This document shows, piece after piece, positions 36,319 through 46,313 of a stretch of DNA of 64,000 bases; within the stretch, counting starts at the first letter, position 1, and the number at the start of each line of letters is the position of its first letter. Under the pieces are notes generated by a model. That model ran no database searches and was not told the origin of the DNA. It was given only the letters and a program-made list of their open reading frames with translations. The stretch lies in the NCBI RefSeq assembly GCF_003116035.1, contig NZ_LGQW01000015.1, positions 127,182-191,181 of the forward strand, read 5' to 3'. This stretch comes from Azospirillum sp. TSH64 (lineage in GTDB: Bacteria; Pseudomonadota; Alphaproteobacteria; Azospirillales; Azospirillaceae). A program made the position numbers and the translations under genes.

Positions 36319-36561
36319 GGGGGGACGGCACGGTATTCAAACCGGCAAAATCCTCACCTCCCCTCTCCCGTTCCCTGTTGCGGGGGAGCCAGATTGCGCC
36401 TGACGGCTTGCATGAACCGTTGGCAATCGACCGATGCAGTCAACAGCTGTGGTTAAGGGAGATGGCTGTGTGGATGGTGAATTGTTCTGGTCAGCCTCTC
36501 TCCAGCGCATTAAGGAACGCAAAGAGCTGTGCAGCGGCATTGAAGCAGGAACACCGAAGTC

Positions 36562-38238
36562 ATGGCGACGACTGGCGACGTTCTGCGTCTGGCGGCGGAT
36601 CACCACACCGCCGGGCGTCTGGAAGAGGCGATGGCTCTGTATCGCCTTGTCCTGCGCGCCGATCCTGTGAATGCCGATGGCTGGCGCCTGCTGGGCAAAG
36701 CCGCCAGGGCGACCGGCGATTATGGAGCAGGGCTGGGCTGCCTGCAGCGCCTTATCGCCCTATCCCCTGCCGACGCCACGATGTTTGCCGAACTTGCGAC
36801 TCTGCTGGCGGAGCAGGGTGACGAGGCTGGCGCACTTGCTGCCTATGGGGTTGCTCTGCGCTGCGATCCGCTGATGGAGCAAGCGGCATTCCAGCGCGGG
36901 ATACTCCTGTTCCGGCGTGGTGCTTTGAAGCAAGCAGAGGCCGCGTTCCGGGGAGTGGGCCTGCTTGTGCCCGCTCTGGCGATGGCGCACGTCAATCGCG
37001 GCGCTGTCTTGCATGCCTTGGGATGTCAGGAAATGGCCGAGTTGGCTTTGGCGCGGGGGCGCCGCCTGGCTCCGGAGGCAGTGGAGGCCGTGCTTAACAG
37101 TGCTCTGGTGGCGATAGCCCAAGGACGGTTGCCTGATGTGGAACGATACGGCAGGCGGGTTATCGTCCTGGCACCCGACTCTGTGCAGGGCTATGCCCTT
37201 CTTGCCAATGCGCGGGTGCATCTGGGCAGGCCACAGGATGGGATTGCCGCCTATGATCGGGCCCTGGATATTGAATCAGACAACTCGGAGCTGAAAGTAA
37301 ACCGCGGTATCGCCCGGCTTCTGCTGGGAGAGATGGCCGGCGGATGGGATGATCTGGCTGCTCGCTGGGAGACCACGGCGTTGCCAGGAATGGGCGATGA
37401 TCTGCCACGCTGGTCGGGTTCCGCCATACCGGCTGGACGGTTGCTGGTGGTGGGGCAACCTGGGGTGGGAGATGAGATCCTGTTTGCCAGTCTGATCCCG
37501 GACTTGGTCGAAAGCGGCATTGCTTGCCGTTTCGTATGCGATACCCGCCTCGTTTCCTTGCTGAAGCGCTCTCTGAAGGGAACGGAGGTCGTGGGGCGAA
37601 CTGCCGATCCCTCTGCCGTGACGACATCCGCTCTGGTGGATGACAGTGTGGCACGGGTTCCGGCCAGCGACCTGCCGCGGTATCTGCGGCGCCGACCGGA
37701 GGATTTTGCCGGCCAACGCCCCTATCTGGTCGCTGATCCACAGCGGATTGCCGCCTTGCGGGCCCGTCACTGCGATGTCCGGCTGTGTATCGGCCTCTCC
37801 TGGCGCTCGGTTGCCAGTGCGGAACGTTCACTCGGTCTGGAGCAACTCGTGGCGGCCCTCGCTCCAGGGGTGGCGGCAGCCGGAGGGCGGCTCATCAGCT
37901 TGCAATACGGTGTCGACGACCAGGAGCGGCGCATCGCCGGCCTTTTTCATGAAACAAGCGTTGACCCATCGGGCGATCTCGATGGCTTCGCCTCCCTGGT
38001 GGCGGCAATGAATTTGGTCATCACCATCGACAACACCACGGCGCACATGGCCGGTGGGCTTGGTATTCCAGGATGGGTGCTGCTGCCGTTCATGCCGGCG
38101 TGGTTCTGGGGGGTGTCTGCGGCCACATCCCCCTGGTACCCGAGTTTGCGGCTCTTCCGCCAGACGACGCCCGGGGATTGGAGGGGCGTGCTGGGCGAGG
38201 TGGGCCAGGCGTTACGGTCCGTGGGAGGAGCGCAATGA
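36562..38238 (+). CDS. TPR-glycosyltransferase (GT9/GT41-like C-terminus)
   Basis: 558 residues. About seven TPR units (1-280) are followed by a GT-B-like domain: RLLVVGQPGVGDEILFASLI, then LCIGLSWRS and a nucleotide-sugar end with ITIDNTTAHMAGGLGIPGWV. It has the same end motif (SPWYPSLRLFRQTTPGDW) as two other proteins in this island, so they are paralogues. Such enzymes are linked with flagellin or surface-polymer glycosylation in related bacteria; the substrate here is unknown. It is somewhat less GC-rich than its neighbours. Confidence 0.85.
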   Translation: MATTGDVLRLAADHHTAGRLEEAMALYRLVLRADPVNADGWRLLGKAARATGDYGAGLGCLQRLIALSPADATMFAELATLLAEQGDEAGALAAYGVALRCDPLMEQAAFQRGILLFRRGALKQAEAAFRGVGLLVPALAMAHVNRGAVLHALGCQEMAELALARGRRLAPEAVEAVLNSALVAIAQGRLPDVERYGRRVIVLAPDSVQGYALLANARVHLGRPQDGIAAYDRALDIESDNSELKVNRGIARLLLGEMAGGWDDLAARWETTALPGMGDDLPRWSGSAIPAGRLLVVGQPGVGDEILFASLIPDLVESGIACRFVCDTRLVSLLKRSLKGTEVVGRTADPSAVTTSALVDDSVARVPASDLPRYLRRRPEDFAGQRPYLVADPQRIAALRARHCDVRLCIGLSWRSVASAERSLGLEQLVAALAPGVAAAGGRLISLQYGVDDQERRIAGLFHETSVDPSGDLDGFASLVAAMNLVITIDNTTAHMAGGLGIPGWVLLPFMPAWFWGVSAATSPWYPSLRLFRQTTPGDWRGVLGEVGQALRSVGGAQ

Positions 38239-38336
38239 GGACGGGGCGTCAGGCATGAGCGGGAAATTGCCTGACGCCGTGAGCACAGGGGAACCACCCC
38301 GCTCCGTCCCGACGCCCGATGGCCGCGTCCGACCCC

Positions 38337-39803
38337 TCAGGTCCTGAGCGCCGCCAGTTGACGCAGGGCCTGTTCGGCAGCGGCGAACACGCTGTCCCAG
38401 TCGCCCGGGGTGGTCTGGCGGAACAGGCGCATCGACGGGTACCAGGGGGTGGTGTCGGCCCACTCGCCCTTGCCGTCGCCATAGACCCAGTAGGGCATGA
38501 ACTGCAGCAGGTTCCACACCGGGCGGCCCAGCGAGCCGGCCAGATGCGCCACCGAACTGTCGGTCATGATCACCAGATCGAGCCGTTCCAGCACCGCCGC
38601 GGTATCGGCGAAATCGTTGAAATGCTGCCCCAGCGGCGTGATCAGGGTAGAGGTGCCAAGCGTCTCCAGCTCCGCCTCCGGCGGGCCCTTCTGGATGCTG
38701 TAGAGCCGCACATTCGGCACGTTGAGGAAGCGCAGGAAACGGCTGAGCGTGGTGGCGCGGCGCGCGTTGTCCTTGAAGGTGACGCGGCCGGACCAGATGA
38801 TGCCGACCTTGATCGTGCCGTCCGGGCCGGGAACCAGCCGGGTGGCCTTCTCTCGCGCTTCGGCCGGAACGGTCAGGCGGGTGGGCGGCGGCACCGTGTC
38901 GATGGTCGTGCCCAGCCGGTGCGGCAGGCTCATCAGCGGGCAATGGACGTCATAGGGCGGATAGGGAGTGCCGGCGCGCACGAAGCCGTCGATGCCCTCC
39001 AGCCCGGACAGCAGGCGGTGCAGCTCCGGATGGCATTCCAGCAGGACCCGGCCGCCGCGCGCCTTGACCATCGGCGCATAGCGCGCGGTCAGCAGCACGT
39101 CGCCGAACCCCTGTTCGGTGGTCAGCAGGATGGTCTTGCCGTCGAGCGGCCCGCCGTCCCACATCGTGCCGTCGGCGATGCGGTTCTGGTAGCTGGGCAG
39201 CGACAGGCGGGAATCGTAATCGCGGAAGCCTTCGGCATAGCGGCCGACCTGCAGCAGCGTCAGGGCGCGGTCCCACAGCAGCCCCGGGTCGTTGGGCCGG
39301 GCGCGCAGGGCGACGTCCAGGATCTCCAGCGCGCGGTTGAACCGGCAGCCGTGCCGCAGCGCCACCACCAGGTTGGACAGCAGGTTGGCGTTGCCGCCGG
39401 ACAGCACCACCGCATGCTCCTGCGCGGCGATGGCATCGGCATATTGCTCCACGTCGCCCAGCACGTTGCCGAGATTGGTCCAGGCGCCGACATGGCGCTG
39501 GTCGATCTCCAGCGCGCGCCGCTGGCAGGCGATCGCCGCCTCCGGCTTGCCGGCCTGCCGCAGCAGGGCGCCCAGCGCGCTCCATACGTTGGGATCACGC
39601 GGCTTCTGCTCCAGCATCCCTTCCAGCATCTCGATGCTGAGCCCGTGGGAGCCCTGGCCGGCTGCCGGAGTTGGGGCCGGAGCCGGTGCCGGTGCGGGAG
39701 CCGATGATACCGGAACCGAGGATATCGGATGCGGCGAGGCCTGAAGGGGCAAGGCTGCCTGGGGGGACGGCGCCGGGGCGGCCTGGGTGATGTTTGCCTT
39801 CAT
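38337..39803 (-). CDS. TPR-glycosyltransferase (GT9/GT41-like C-terminus)
   Basis: 488 residues. A Pro/Ala-rich N-terminus (about 1-50), four or more TPR units (ALGALLRQAGKPEAAIACQR; AWTNLGNVLGDVEQYADAI), then the GT-B-like half: LTTEQGFGDVLLTARYAPM, VGIIWSGRVTFKDN, LVIMTDSSVAHLAGSLGRPV and the shared tail PWYPSMRLFRQTTPGDW. It is convergent with its paralogue ending at 38238. Role as for that protein; acceptor unknown. Confidence 0.87.
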   Translation of the reverse strand: MKANITQAAPAPSPQAALPLQASPHPISSVPVSSAPAPAPAPAPTPAAGQGSHGLSIEMLEGMLEQKPRDPNVWSALGALLRQAGKPEAAIACQRRALEIDQRHVGAWTNLGNVLGDVEQYADAIAAQEHAVVLSGGNANLLSNLVVALRHGCRFNRALEILDVALRARPNDPGLLWDRALTLLQVGRYAEGFRDYDSRLSLPSYQNRIADGTMWDGGPLDGKTILLTTEQGFGDVLLTARYAPMVKARGGRVLLECHPELHRLLSGLEGIDGFVRAGTPYPPYDVHCPLMSLPHRLGTTIDTVPPPTRLTVPAEAREKATRLVPGPDGTIKVGIIWSGRVTFKDNARRATTLSRFLRFLNVPNVRLYSIQKGPPEAELETLGTSTLITPLGQHFNDFADTAAVLERLDLVIMTDSSVAHLAGSLGRPVWNLLQFMPYWVYGDGKGEWADTTPWYPSMRLFRQTTPGDWDSVFAAAEQALRQLAALRT

Positions 39804-39949
39804 CTCTCGTCGTCGCTGGTGGTCTGCAGTCGGTTTGGAGCAGGAGCAGAGCGCGGGTAGGGCATAGACGGCTAGTCATGGAGAGTCAAACCGTCCCTTC
39901 GGCTGCACTTGTGTGCTTCTTGTGGCCGCCCGGCGCTCATGCGGGAGGC

Positions 39950-40393
39950 TTAGCGCCGCCGCAGATCCTGAAGGTCGATGTCGTCGATCCGGAAGCCGGC
40001 CTGCCGAAGCGCCTTCAGCACGATCACCTTCTGGGCGGTGCCTTCGCGCGCGGCGGCTTGGCGCAGCTCCTCAACCAGATAATCGGGCAGCATCGCCTGC
40101 CACGGCCGGGTCGGCGCCGGACGGACGATGGTGGGTGCCGGAGCCGGCTGGGGTTGCGGCGCGGGCTGAACGGCGGGCTGGACAGCGGCCTGGGAGATGG
40201 CCTGGGAAACAGTGGCCGGCGATGCCGCGGGCGGCTCCGTCTCGGTCGGCAGGAAGCCCTTGCTCAATCCGTACTGGCGGATCGGATCGATGTCGTTCGT
40301 GCCCAGCCCGCCGATCCCGATCCCGCCCAATGGAGGACGGGCCGGCTTGGCGGCAGGCTTAACGGTCGGCTTGGCGGGGCTGTCGGTCGACAT
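39950..40393 (-). CDS. Ribbon-helix-helix protein, probable ParA partner
   Basis: 147 residues. The N-terminal 95 are Pro/Ala/Gln-rich and disordered-looking. The C-terminal 50 (WQAMLPDYLVEELRQAAARE, then QKVIVLKALRQAGF) read as a ribbon-helix-helix DNA-binding domain. It lies 1 kb downstream of a small ParA on the same strand with a TCATGA array between. Small ParA plus small RHH protein is the pattern of type Ib partition systems, where the RHH protein binds the centromere and represses its own operon. The ATG at 40393 has GGAG upstream and is preferred over 40447. Confidence 0.65.
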   Translation of the reverse strand: MSTDSPAKPTVKPAAKPARPPLGGIGIGGLGTNDIDPIRQYGLSKGFLPTETEPPAASPATVSQAISQAAVQPAVQPAPQPQPAPAPTIVRPAPTRPWQAMLPDYLVEELRQAAAREGTAQKVIVLKALRQAGFRIDDIDLQDLRRR

Positions 40394-41426
40394 GGGCACT
40401 CCGGTCAGGGCGATGCCGGCTTGAAGAGGGCCGGGCAAATAAGCCATGAAGCATTATCATGACTTGGTGTCCTGTCTTCGCGACATGTGGCGGGTGGGCC
40501 GTGTGCCATGGCGGAAAGCCGACCGGCGTGGCGCGGGAAGCACAGGGGGGATAGCAGGGCATCATGCCATCACAAAAAATCATGACATAAAAACATGATG
40601 ACAAGTGCGGGCTGGGAGGCTCCAGGAGGGGGGCGGGCCGGCCATCGGTCGAGGAGGGATGGTATCGCCGTCCAGAGCGGAGGCATCGTCGGCGAACCAT
40701 CGGGGCAGCAAAGTGTCTATATGAACAGTAATGATGAAAATTAATCATGAAATAATATAATGTGATCTTTGCAATGTGGGGGCGGGCTTGCCGGTTGTCC
40801 GGCATATCCGTGGCAGCGGGACCGCGGGAAAGGAAGATGCCGTTGTCCCGCATTGGCAGGGGGATCCAGTAAGACGCGATTGCCCTGCCCCGCCCGGCCG
40901 TTCCTCGGTCGGAATTGAACCTTCACAGGGCTGGGCGGTCATGATTTGGCGGATGCCGCCTTTCCGGATACCAGCGTTATCGGGAATCCATGAAATGATG
41001 AAAAGGCATGTTTTGGGCGGCTGAGTTGCTGTGCTTCTCCGGTCGTGTCGACGCAGCCTCGCTCCAGCCTCATGCCTTCATCACTTTTCACCGTAACAGG
41101 AAGTCATGCCTAAAAATCATGACATGATAAATGGTGATGAAATGCCGATCCTGGCCGTCCCGCTGCCGGGGTGATGGTGCCCCTTCATCTGCCGGAGGAG
41201 AACGCAAGCCACTCTCTCAGCTAATCCGCACCGGACCGCCCACCGGTTTGGGGGCCCGGTCCCGATGCGCCCAATCCGCGGAAACGCAGCCCCGCCTCAC
41301 CCTCAGGTCGCCGGCTATGCGATAAAAATCATTTCATGAAATATACAAGTAAGGACATGACCTTATCTCATGCCCTGAAGCCGCGACGGCGTTTCTCCAC
41401 AGCTTCCGGAGGCCGCCCGGTCCGCC
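40394..41426. other. AT-rich non-coding region between RHH protein and ParA
   Basis: About 1 kb with no credible gene on either strand; the open frames present have shadow-like composition. It is patchily AT-rich with long A and T runs against a GC-rich background. It contains the TCATGA array annotated separately, and half-sites of the form TCATGCC. It may be a centromere, a replication-related region or a regulatory zone. Confidence 0.6.
40457..41339. repeat. Spaced TCATGA palindrome array (six copies)
   Basis: The palindrome TCATGA occurs at 40457, 40580, 40745, 40939, 41117 and 41334, spaced 120-220 bases, all in non-coding DNA. Several share a longer form close to AAATCATGACAT, and the last lies in the 12-base palindrome ATTTCATGAAAT (41331-41342). 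In DNA of about 67% GC one copy per roughly 12 kb would be expected. Two more copies lie beyond parA at 42203 and 42224. They are likely binding sites for the RHH protein or another dimeric factor. Confidence 0.65.
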
Positions 41427-42104
41427 TCACCCCCGCGGGATCAGCGGATTGGCCGGTGAGCTTTCCAGGAAGGCAACGAACTCGTCGGTCAGGGCGCGGA
41501 CGTTCAGGTCGGCATTGCTGTCGGGATTGACCTCGCCCGGACCGTGCCCGGTATAGGTCATCTCCTTCAGGAGAGAACGCTCGATCAGTTCGGTGCGGAA
41601 GGCCGGGACGCCATGTTCGTCCAGCAGGCCGCGAGCATGGCGGTCGACGCGGGATTCGATGGCCGCCTGGGTGCGGACGATCACCACGCTGGAGGCTGGG
41701 GTGTGCTTCAGCACACCGACGGAATCCGCCACCACCTTGAAGGTGCGCACCGTCTCCTTCACGTCCATGAAGGACTGCTGGGTCGGGATCAGCACCCCGT
41801 CGCTGACCGAGAAGGCGTAGAGCATGGTCAGGTTGCCGAAGCCGGCAAGGTCGATCAGCGTGTAGTCGAAGCTCGGCGCGTTCTCCTGCACCGTCTGGCG
41901 GACGTTCGATTCCGTGATCTCGTCCAGCACCCGCACCCCGGCATCGTTCCGCCGCCGCGCCCATTCGGCCAGATGCCGGTTGGGGTCGCAGTCGAGCAGA
42001 AGCACGCTTGCCTCGCGCCGGCGCAGTTCGGAGGTGAGCGCCATGACCAGACTGGTCTTGCCGACGCCGCCCTTGGTGGAGGCGAAACTGATGATCCGAG
42101 CCAT
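41427..42104 (-). CDS. parA: Small ParA-type partition ATPase
   Basis: 225 residues, the size of type Ib ParA proteins. The deviant Walker A is at 11-17 (KGGVGKT, with the signature Lys11); the switch I-like segment is DCDPNRHLAEW; Walker B is YTLIDLAGFG. There is no N-terminal HTH, so DNA-sequence specificity must come from a partner, plausibly the RHH protein. It could partition a replicon or position another cellular cargo. No replication initiator is in the window, so plasmid maintenance is not shown. Confidence 0.88.
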   Translation of the reverse strand: MARIISFASTKGGVGKTSLVMALTSELRRREASVLLLDCDPNRHLAEWARRRNDAGVRVLDEITESNVRQTVQENAPSFDYTLIDLAGFGNLTMLYAFSVSDGVLIPTQQSFMDVKETVRTFKVVADSVGVLKHTPASSVVIVRTQAAIESRVDRHARGLLDEHGVPAFRTELIERSLLKEMTYTGHGPGEVNPDSNADLNVRALTDEFVAFLESSPANPLIPRG

Positions 42105-42466
42105 GCGGTGGTTCCCGGTTGCAGAGGGGGAAAGCGGGGGGACCCGAGCGGGAGCTTTGCGGATTTACACGCAAGAACAGGAAAGATGGAAGTGGTTTCA
42201 CGTCATGAAGAAGAAGCATGAAATCATGATATTTAAATATAAAATGGCTTTGTGGGGAGGGGAAGAGACGCCGGGACGGCGGTGCGTCCCTGCCCCGGCG
42301 CTTGTCAGCCCCGGCATCGCCATGGCATAGCCACCCGGCCCAGCCGTTGCGGCTCCCAGCCGGCGGTACGCTGTGCCGTGCCCGGATCGACCGCCGCCTG
42401 CCTGCGGATCCGTGTTCAGCCGCTCAATCCATCCGCCTCAGCCATCCCGCCGCCAGGATCCGCCGC
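42105..42466. other. Divergent intergenic region, parA / GT17 gene
   Basis: 362 bases. It contains two further TCATGA sites (42203-42208 and 42224-42229) inside an AT-rich patch ending in ATATTTAAATAT-like DNA, which probably includes the parA promoter. The right half is GC-rich and carries AGGA (42454-42457), the ribosome binding site of the next gene. No gene seen. Confidence 0.5.
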
Positions 42467-44410
42467 ATGACAGACGCCAGCTTCCTCCAGGTCCGGACCG
42501 ATACCGAAGCGGGGCGTCCTTGGCACGCCATGGAAGGGCTGCGGCGCATCCTGCAGCGGGAGCCCGGGAATGCGGACGCCGTCGAGCTGTCGAAAACGGT
42601 CCTGACCGACATCTTTGCAAAGGGGAGCGACGCCTACCGGCATGGCCGGCTCGAGGCGGCGGTCTGGTGTTTCGTCCTTCTCGCGGAGTATGGCGCGCCG
42701 CGCGATACCTTTCGCACCAACTGCGAAGCCGTGGTTTCCATGATCCTCCAGCGCGCCATGGAGGATGCGAATGCCGGGCGAACCGGCGACGCCAGGCGTG
42801 CCTGCCGGCTGCTGCTGGTCCTCGATCCGGCGATCGCCCAGGCGCATCTGCTCATCGGGCAATTCGAGCGCGGCGCCGACGGCGACGGGGCGGTGGCGGC
42901 CATGTCGATCGCCCGGGGCCTGCTGCTTGCCCCGGAGACGGCCCATGGCGACCAGTTGCGCGATATCGCCATGCCGGCCGGCATCCGCGCCCTTGCCGAG
43001 TGGCTTGGCCGTGACCGGCCGGCGGCTCCGCTCCTGGGGGCGCTCGGCCGGCTGTGCCCGCCCGGCCACGCGGAGGCCCTGACCCGTTGCCGCGGGATGA
43101 CGGTTCAGGCGGAGGCGTGGCAGGGCGCCGGCCGGACGGAGGCGCGCTGGCAGGCGGCCGCGGCCGCGATGCATTGGCTGGGAGATCTGCAGCAGGAGCG
43201 GCAGGGCTATCGTGACGCCCTGGAGGCCCACAAGCAGGGTTTCGACCTGTGGAACAGTCCGGCCGGACTGGAGCGCAAGGCGCAGGCCCAGCAGTATCTC
43301 GTCATCGAGGAGTTGCTGGAGAGCCTGAAGGGCTTCGCCTATGCCTATGTCTACGACATGGACCGGCAGGCCGCGGCCCGTGCCTCCTTCGACAGCCTGT
43401 CGGCAACGATGGAACGCCTGCTGGAGGCGCCCGGCATCGACAGCTGGACCCGCACGCAGCGCTGGACGACCCTGCTCGGCATGCGGTCGCTCGTCGGCTA
43501 TGCGGTGGCGCTCGGACGCAATCCCATTCTTCCGCTGTCCGGCAATCCCTTCGCCGAAGACGCGGCCACCGCAGACATGGCGGAGGGACCGGCCGTCCCG
43601 GCGGAACCGGCATCCCGGCGGGTCTTCGACTGCTGCACCTTCTTCAACGAGGCCGAGATCCTGGAGGTCCGGCTGGCCGAACTCTACGACGTGGTCGAGC
43701 GCTTCGTCGTGGTGGAGGCGTCCCACACCCATTCCGGCGAGCCCAAGGCGCTGACCTTCGGCGACCATCGCGAGCGGTTCCAACCCTACATGGACAAGAT
43801 CCGCTACGTGGTGGTGGACGAGCTTGTCGGCACCTTCTCCTGGCAGCGGGAAGCCTACCAGCGCGACGCCATCCTGCGTGGGCTGGACGGCTGCCGCGAC
43901 GACGACATGGTCATCGTCTCTGACGTCGACGAGATCCTGCGGCGCGAGGTGGTGGAGCGGCTGCGCGGCGGCGGGCCGGCCTTCGACACCGTCTTCACCA
44001 CCGAACTCGACCTGTTCTTCTACCGGCTGAACTACCGCTTCTCCCGTGACTGGCGTGCCGCCGGGGCCGCGCCCTTCCGCTTCATCCGGCAGACCGGCCC
44101 CAATGCCGTGCGCTACCTCGCCAAGCAGAACATCGGCCACTTCATCCGCGACGCCGGCTGGCATTTCAGCTGGATGGGCGATGTGTCGCGCTTCGCCGCC
44201 AAGCTGAACGCCTACGCCCACCAGGAGCATGCCCAGTCCTTCGGCGAAGGCAACATGGCGGACGTCGCCAGCTTCCTCGACGGCGGCGGCATCCTGCCCG
44301 AAGGTGCCCCCGGTGCCCGTGGAGGGTACGAGGTCGTGCCGCTCGACCGTCATCCCCGGCTGGTGCGCGACAACCTCGACCGCTTCCGGGAGATGGGCTG
44401 GATCCGCTGA
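42467..44410 (+). CDS. Glycosyltransferase family 17 protein with TPR-like N-terminus
   Basis: 647 residues. The N-terminal half is helical and TPR-like (EGLRRILQREPGNADAVEL). The C-terminal part (about 385-640) is a GT17 domain: RVFDCCTFFNEAEILEVRLA, RFVVVEASHTHSGEPK, the acidic DDDMVIVSDVDEI and WHFSWMGD. GT17 founders are beta-1,4-GlcNAc transferases; bacterial members add sugars to surface polymers. The ATG at 42467 is used, since upstream sequence in frame is low-quality. It converges on the next gene. Confidence 0.88.
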   Translation: MTDASFLQVRTDTEAGRPWHAMEGLRRILQREPGNADAVELSKTVLTDIFAKGSDAYRHGRLEAAVWCFVLLAEYGAPRDTFRTNCEAVVSMILQRAMEDANAGRTGDARRACRLLLVLDPAIAQAHLLIGQFERGADGDGAVAAMSIARGLLLAPETAHGDQLRDIAMPAGIRALAEWLGRDRPAAPLLGALGRLCPPGHAEALTRCRGMTVQAEAWQGAGRTEARWQAAAAAMHWLGDLQQERQGYRDALEAHKQGFDLWNSPAGLERKAQAQQYLVIEELLESLKGFAYAYVYDMDRQAAARASFDSLSATMERLLEAPGIDSWTRTQRWTTLLGMRSLVGYAVALGRNPILPLSGNPFAEDAATADMAEGPAVPAEPASRRVFDCCTFFNEAEILEVRLAELYDVVERFVVVEASHTHSGEPKALTFGDHRERFQPYMDKIRYVVVDELVGTFSWQREAYQRDAILRGLDGCRDDDMVIVSDVDEILRREVVERLRGGGPAFDTVFTTELDLFFYRLNYRFSRDWRAAGAAPFRFIRQTGPNAVRYLAKQNIGHFIRDAGWHFSWMGDVSRFAAKLNAYAHQEHAQSFGEGNMADVASFLDGGGILPEGAPGARGGYEVVPLDRHPRLVRDNLDRFREMGWIR

Positions 44411-44432
44411 GGCGGGCCGGCGCCGCCCGGCC

Positions 44433-45842
44433 TTATCCGGGCTTGACGTCGGCGGTGGTCCCGGCCCGGCGCTTCAGCCGGTGCATCGCGTGCTGGCCGC
44501 CGCCGGTGGCGCGGACCGAATAGAAATAGGCGCTGTCGTCGGTCCAATAGCGGCCCTCGCCATCGACCATCACCGTGCTGCTGTGGATGTCGGCCGGATA
44601 GACGGTCAGGCGCGGGGCCGCCTCCGCCGTGAAGCCGGCCAGATGCACGGCGGCGAGCGCCGCCTGGTCGAGGAACCAGACCGGCAGGCCGCGATCCAGG
44701 AAATGGCGGATATAGCGCCGGGTCAGGTCGAGGAAACGCAGCGCCCCCGCGGTCGGCCGGATGTGCAGCACGTCGGCGTAGAGCAGGCTCCAGATGTCCA
44801 GCCGCTTCAGCGCATGGCTCATCATCCCCAGGTCCGAGTGGGCGGAGGCCGCCAGCAGCGGGTTCAGGTCACGGATCGCCATCAGGTCGACGTCCAGCAT
44901 CAGCACCGGCCGCCTCCAGCGGGACAGCAGGTCGGGCAGCACCAGGAAACGGCTGCAGGCGTAATAGGTCTTGGCATTGTCGCCCAGCGGCGTCAGGTCG
45001 ATGGTCTCGCGCAGGACGATGAAGCGCCCGGCGCCATGGGCGGCGGCCAGGGACGCCACCGTCGCCTCCGCCTCCGCGTCGGGATTGATCAGGTGCAGGG
45101 CGATGGCGCAGTCCAGGCCGCTGTCCTCGACGATGGACCGCACCATGGTCGGCAGGAACTTGCGCGCATAGACCGCGTCGCAGGATGCGTAGACCACCAG
45201 CGGCCGGTCGTCGCTTCCCGCCCCTTCGGCAAGCGTGGCGCGGATGCCGGCCGGCGGCGGTCCGTCGCGCAGGGATGCCAGGAAGGCCGGGGCGGTGCGG
45301 GTGACGGCATCGCGTCCGCCATGGCGCTCCGCCGCCTGGAGGAACAGGGCGTCGGCCTCCTCCAGCCGGTGCTGTTCGGCGCACAGGCAGGCCAGCCGGC
45401 TCAGCGTGAAGGAGACCTCCGGATACAGCTCCAGCGCCCGGCGGTAGGCACGCTCGGCGCGCAGCCCCTGCCCGTCGCGGCGCAGTGCGTTGCCCAGCGC
45501 CACCAGCCCGACGCAGTCGTCGCGGCCCTGGAAGCGGGCGACGTCTTCGGCTTTGCCCAAATGGGTCAGAAGCTGCCACAGGTTGGAGCGCCGGGTCCGA
45601 TCGGCGGGCGTCAACTGCCAGGAGGCGAGCGCATGGCCGGCCGCCTCCGCCATGTCCTGTCCGACCAGCAGCCGGGCGAGCGCGTCATGGGCCACCGCCA
45701 CTCCGGCTCCACCCTCTTCCACGTCACGTTCCAGCACCCGGCGATAGAGTGCCATGGCGGTTTCGGGTCCGCCCGTCCGCTCGGCGTCGCGTGCGGCGTC
45801 CAAATCGCTCTGGAGATCGGCAGGCGGCGGGACGGGGGGCAT
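44433..45842 (-). CDS. TPR protein with GT-A-type glycosyltransferase domain
   Basis: 469 residues. TPR-like repeats cover about 1-200 (ETAMALYRRVLERDVEEG; RAERAYRRALELYPEVSF). The C-terminal domain begins RPLVVYASCDAVYARKFLP and has the DxD site in RRPVLMLDVDLMAIRDL, later WFLDQAALAAVH, resembling nucleotide-sugar transferases of the GT8/GT77 type. No signal peptide. Substrate unknown; the context is the surface-glycan island. Confidence 0.78.
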   Translation of the reverse strand: MPPVPPPADLQSDLDAARDAERTGGPETAMALYRRVLERDVEEGGAGVAVAHDALARLLVGQDMAEAAGHALASWQLTPADRTRRSNLWQLLTHLGKAEDVARFQGRDDCVGLVALGNALRRDGQGLRAERAYRRALELYPEVSFTLSRLACLCAEQHRLEEADALFLQAAERHGGRDAVTRTAPAFLASLRDGPPPAGIRATLAEGAGSDDRPLVVYASCDAVYARKFLPTMVRSIVEDSGLDCAIALHLINPDAEAEATVASLAAAHGAGRFIVLRETIDLTPLGDNAKTYYACSRFLVLPDLLSRWRRPVLMLDVDLMAIRDLNPLLAASAHSDLGMMSHALKRLDIWSLLYADVLHIRPTAGALRFLDLTRRYIRHFLDRGLPVWFLDQAALAAVHLAGFTAEAAPRLTVYPADIHSSTVMVDGEGRYWTDDSAYFYSVRATGGGQHAMHRLKRRAGTTADVKPG

Positions 45843-46313
45843 GGCGGTCGGTCTTTCAGGCTGGGGCGGCTTTCATCCCATGACACCCGTCCGGCTGACA
45901 AGCGGCCAGCATGACCGCCATCATGCCTTCCGTCCGACCGGATCGCTTCCCCCGAGTCGCGGTTCACCGGCCCTGAACGGTCGATGCCGGGAGGGTGGCC
46001 GGTACCACAAATGCGGGTCCACCACCGCCCTGCGGAAATATAGAGGCGATACCAAGCCAAAACGATGCCGTTCAGGAGAAGGCGCTTGAACAGTTCGCCA
46101 AATATCATCAAATGTCTGTATGGACCCGGGAAAGGGTTCCAGCCGAAACTGTGCCACGCCGGTTACTCCGGCGTGGCACTTTTATATCCGCGTTCCCGGA
46201 TGCGCCGCCCGCCCGCACAGGCCGCCCGCACAGGCAGGCCGGGGGGATGACGGACGCAGCGGGCGGGGCATGGCCCCCGATCCCGTTGGGGAACCCGATT
46301 TTGCCGGTGCCCC
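45843..46313. other. Intergenic region with hairpin, upstream of the GT-A gene
   Basis: 471 bases without a convincing gene. It includes an AT-richer patch (about 46015-46130) likely to hold the promoter of the leftward gene at 45842, and the hairpin at 46151-46179 annotated separately. Open frames crossing it have shadow composition. Confidence 0.45.
46151..46179. terminator. Bidirectional-looking hairpin terminator
   Basis: GTGCCACGCCGG (46151-46162) and its exact complement (46168-46179) surround a 5-base loop. TTTTATA follows on the + strand, and AGTTTCGG on the - strand. It lies 135 bases past the stop of the leftward TPR-glycosyltransferase (46314), which it probably terminates. Confidence 0.6.

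Noticed and set aside
40776..41024. 82-codon open frame in the TCATGA region
   Set aside because: No ribosome binding site, shadow-like composition, and it crosses array sites.
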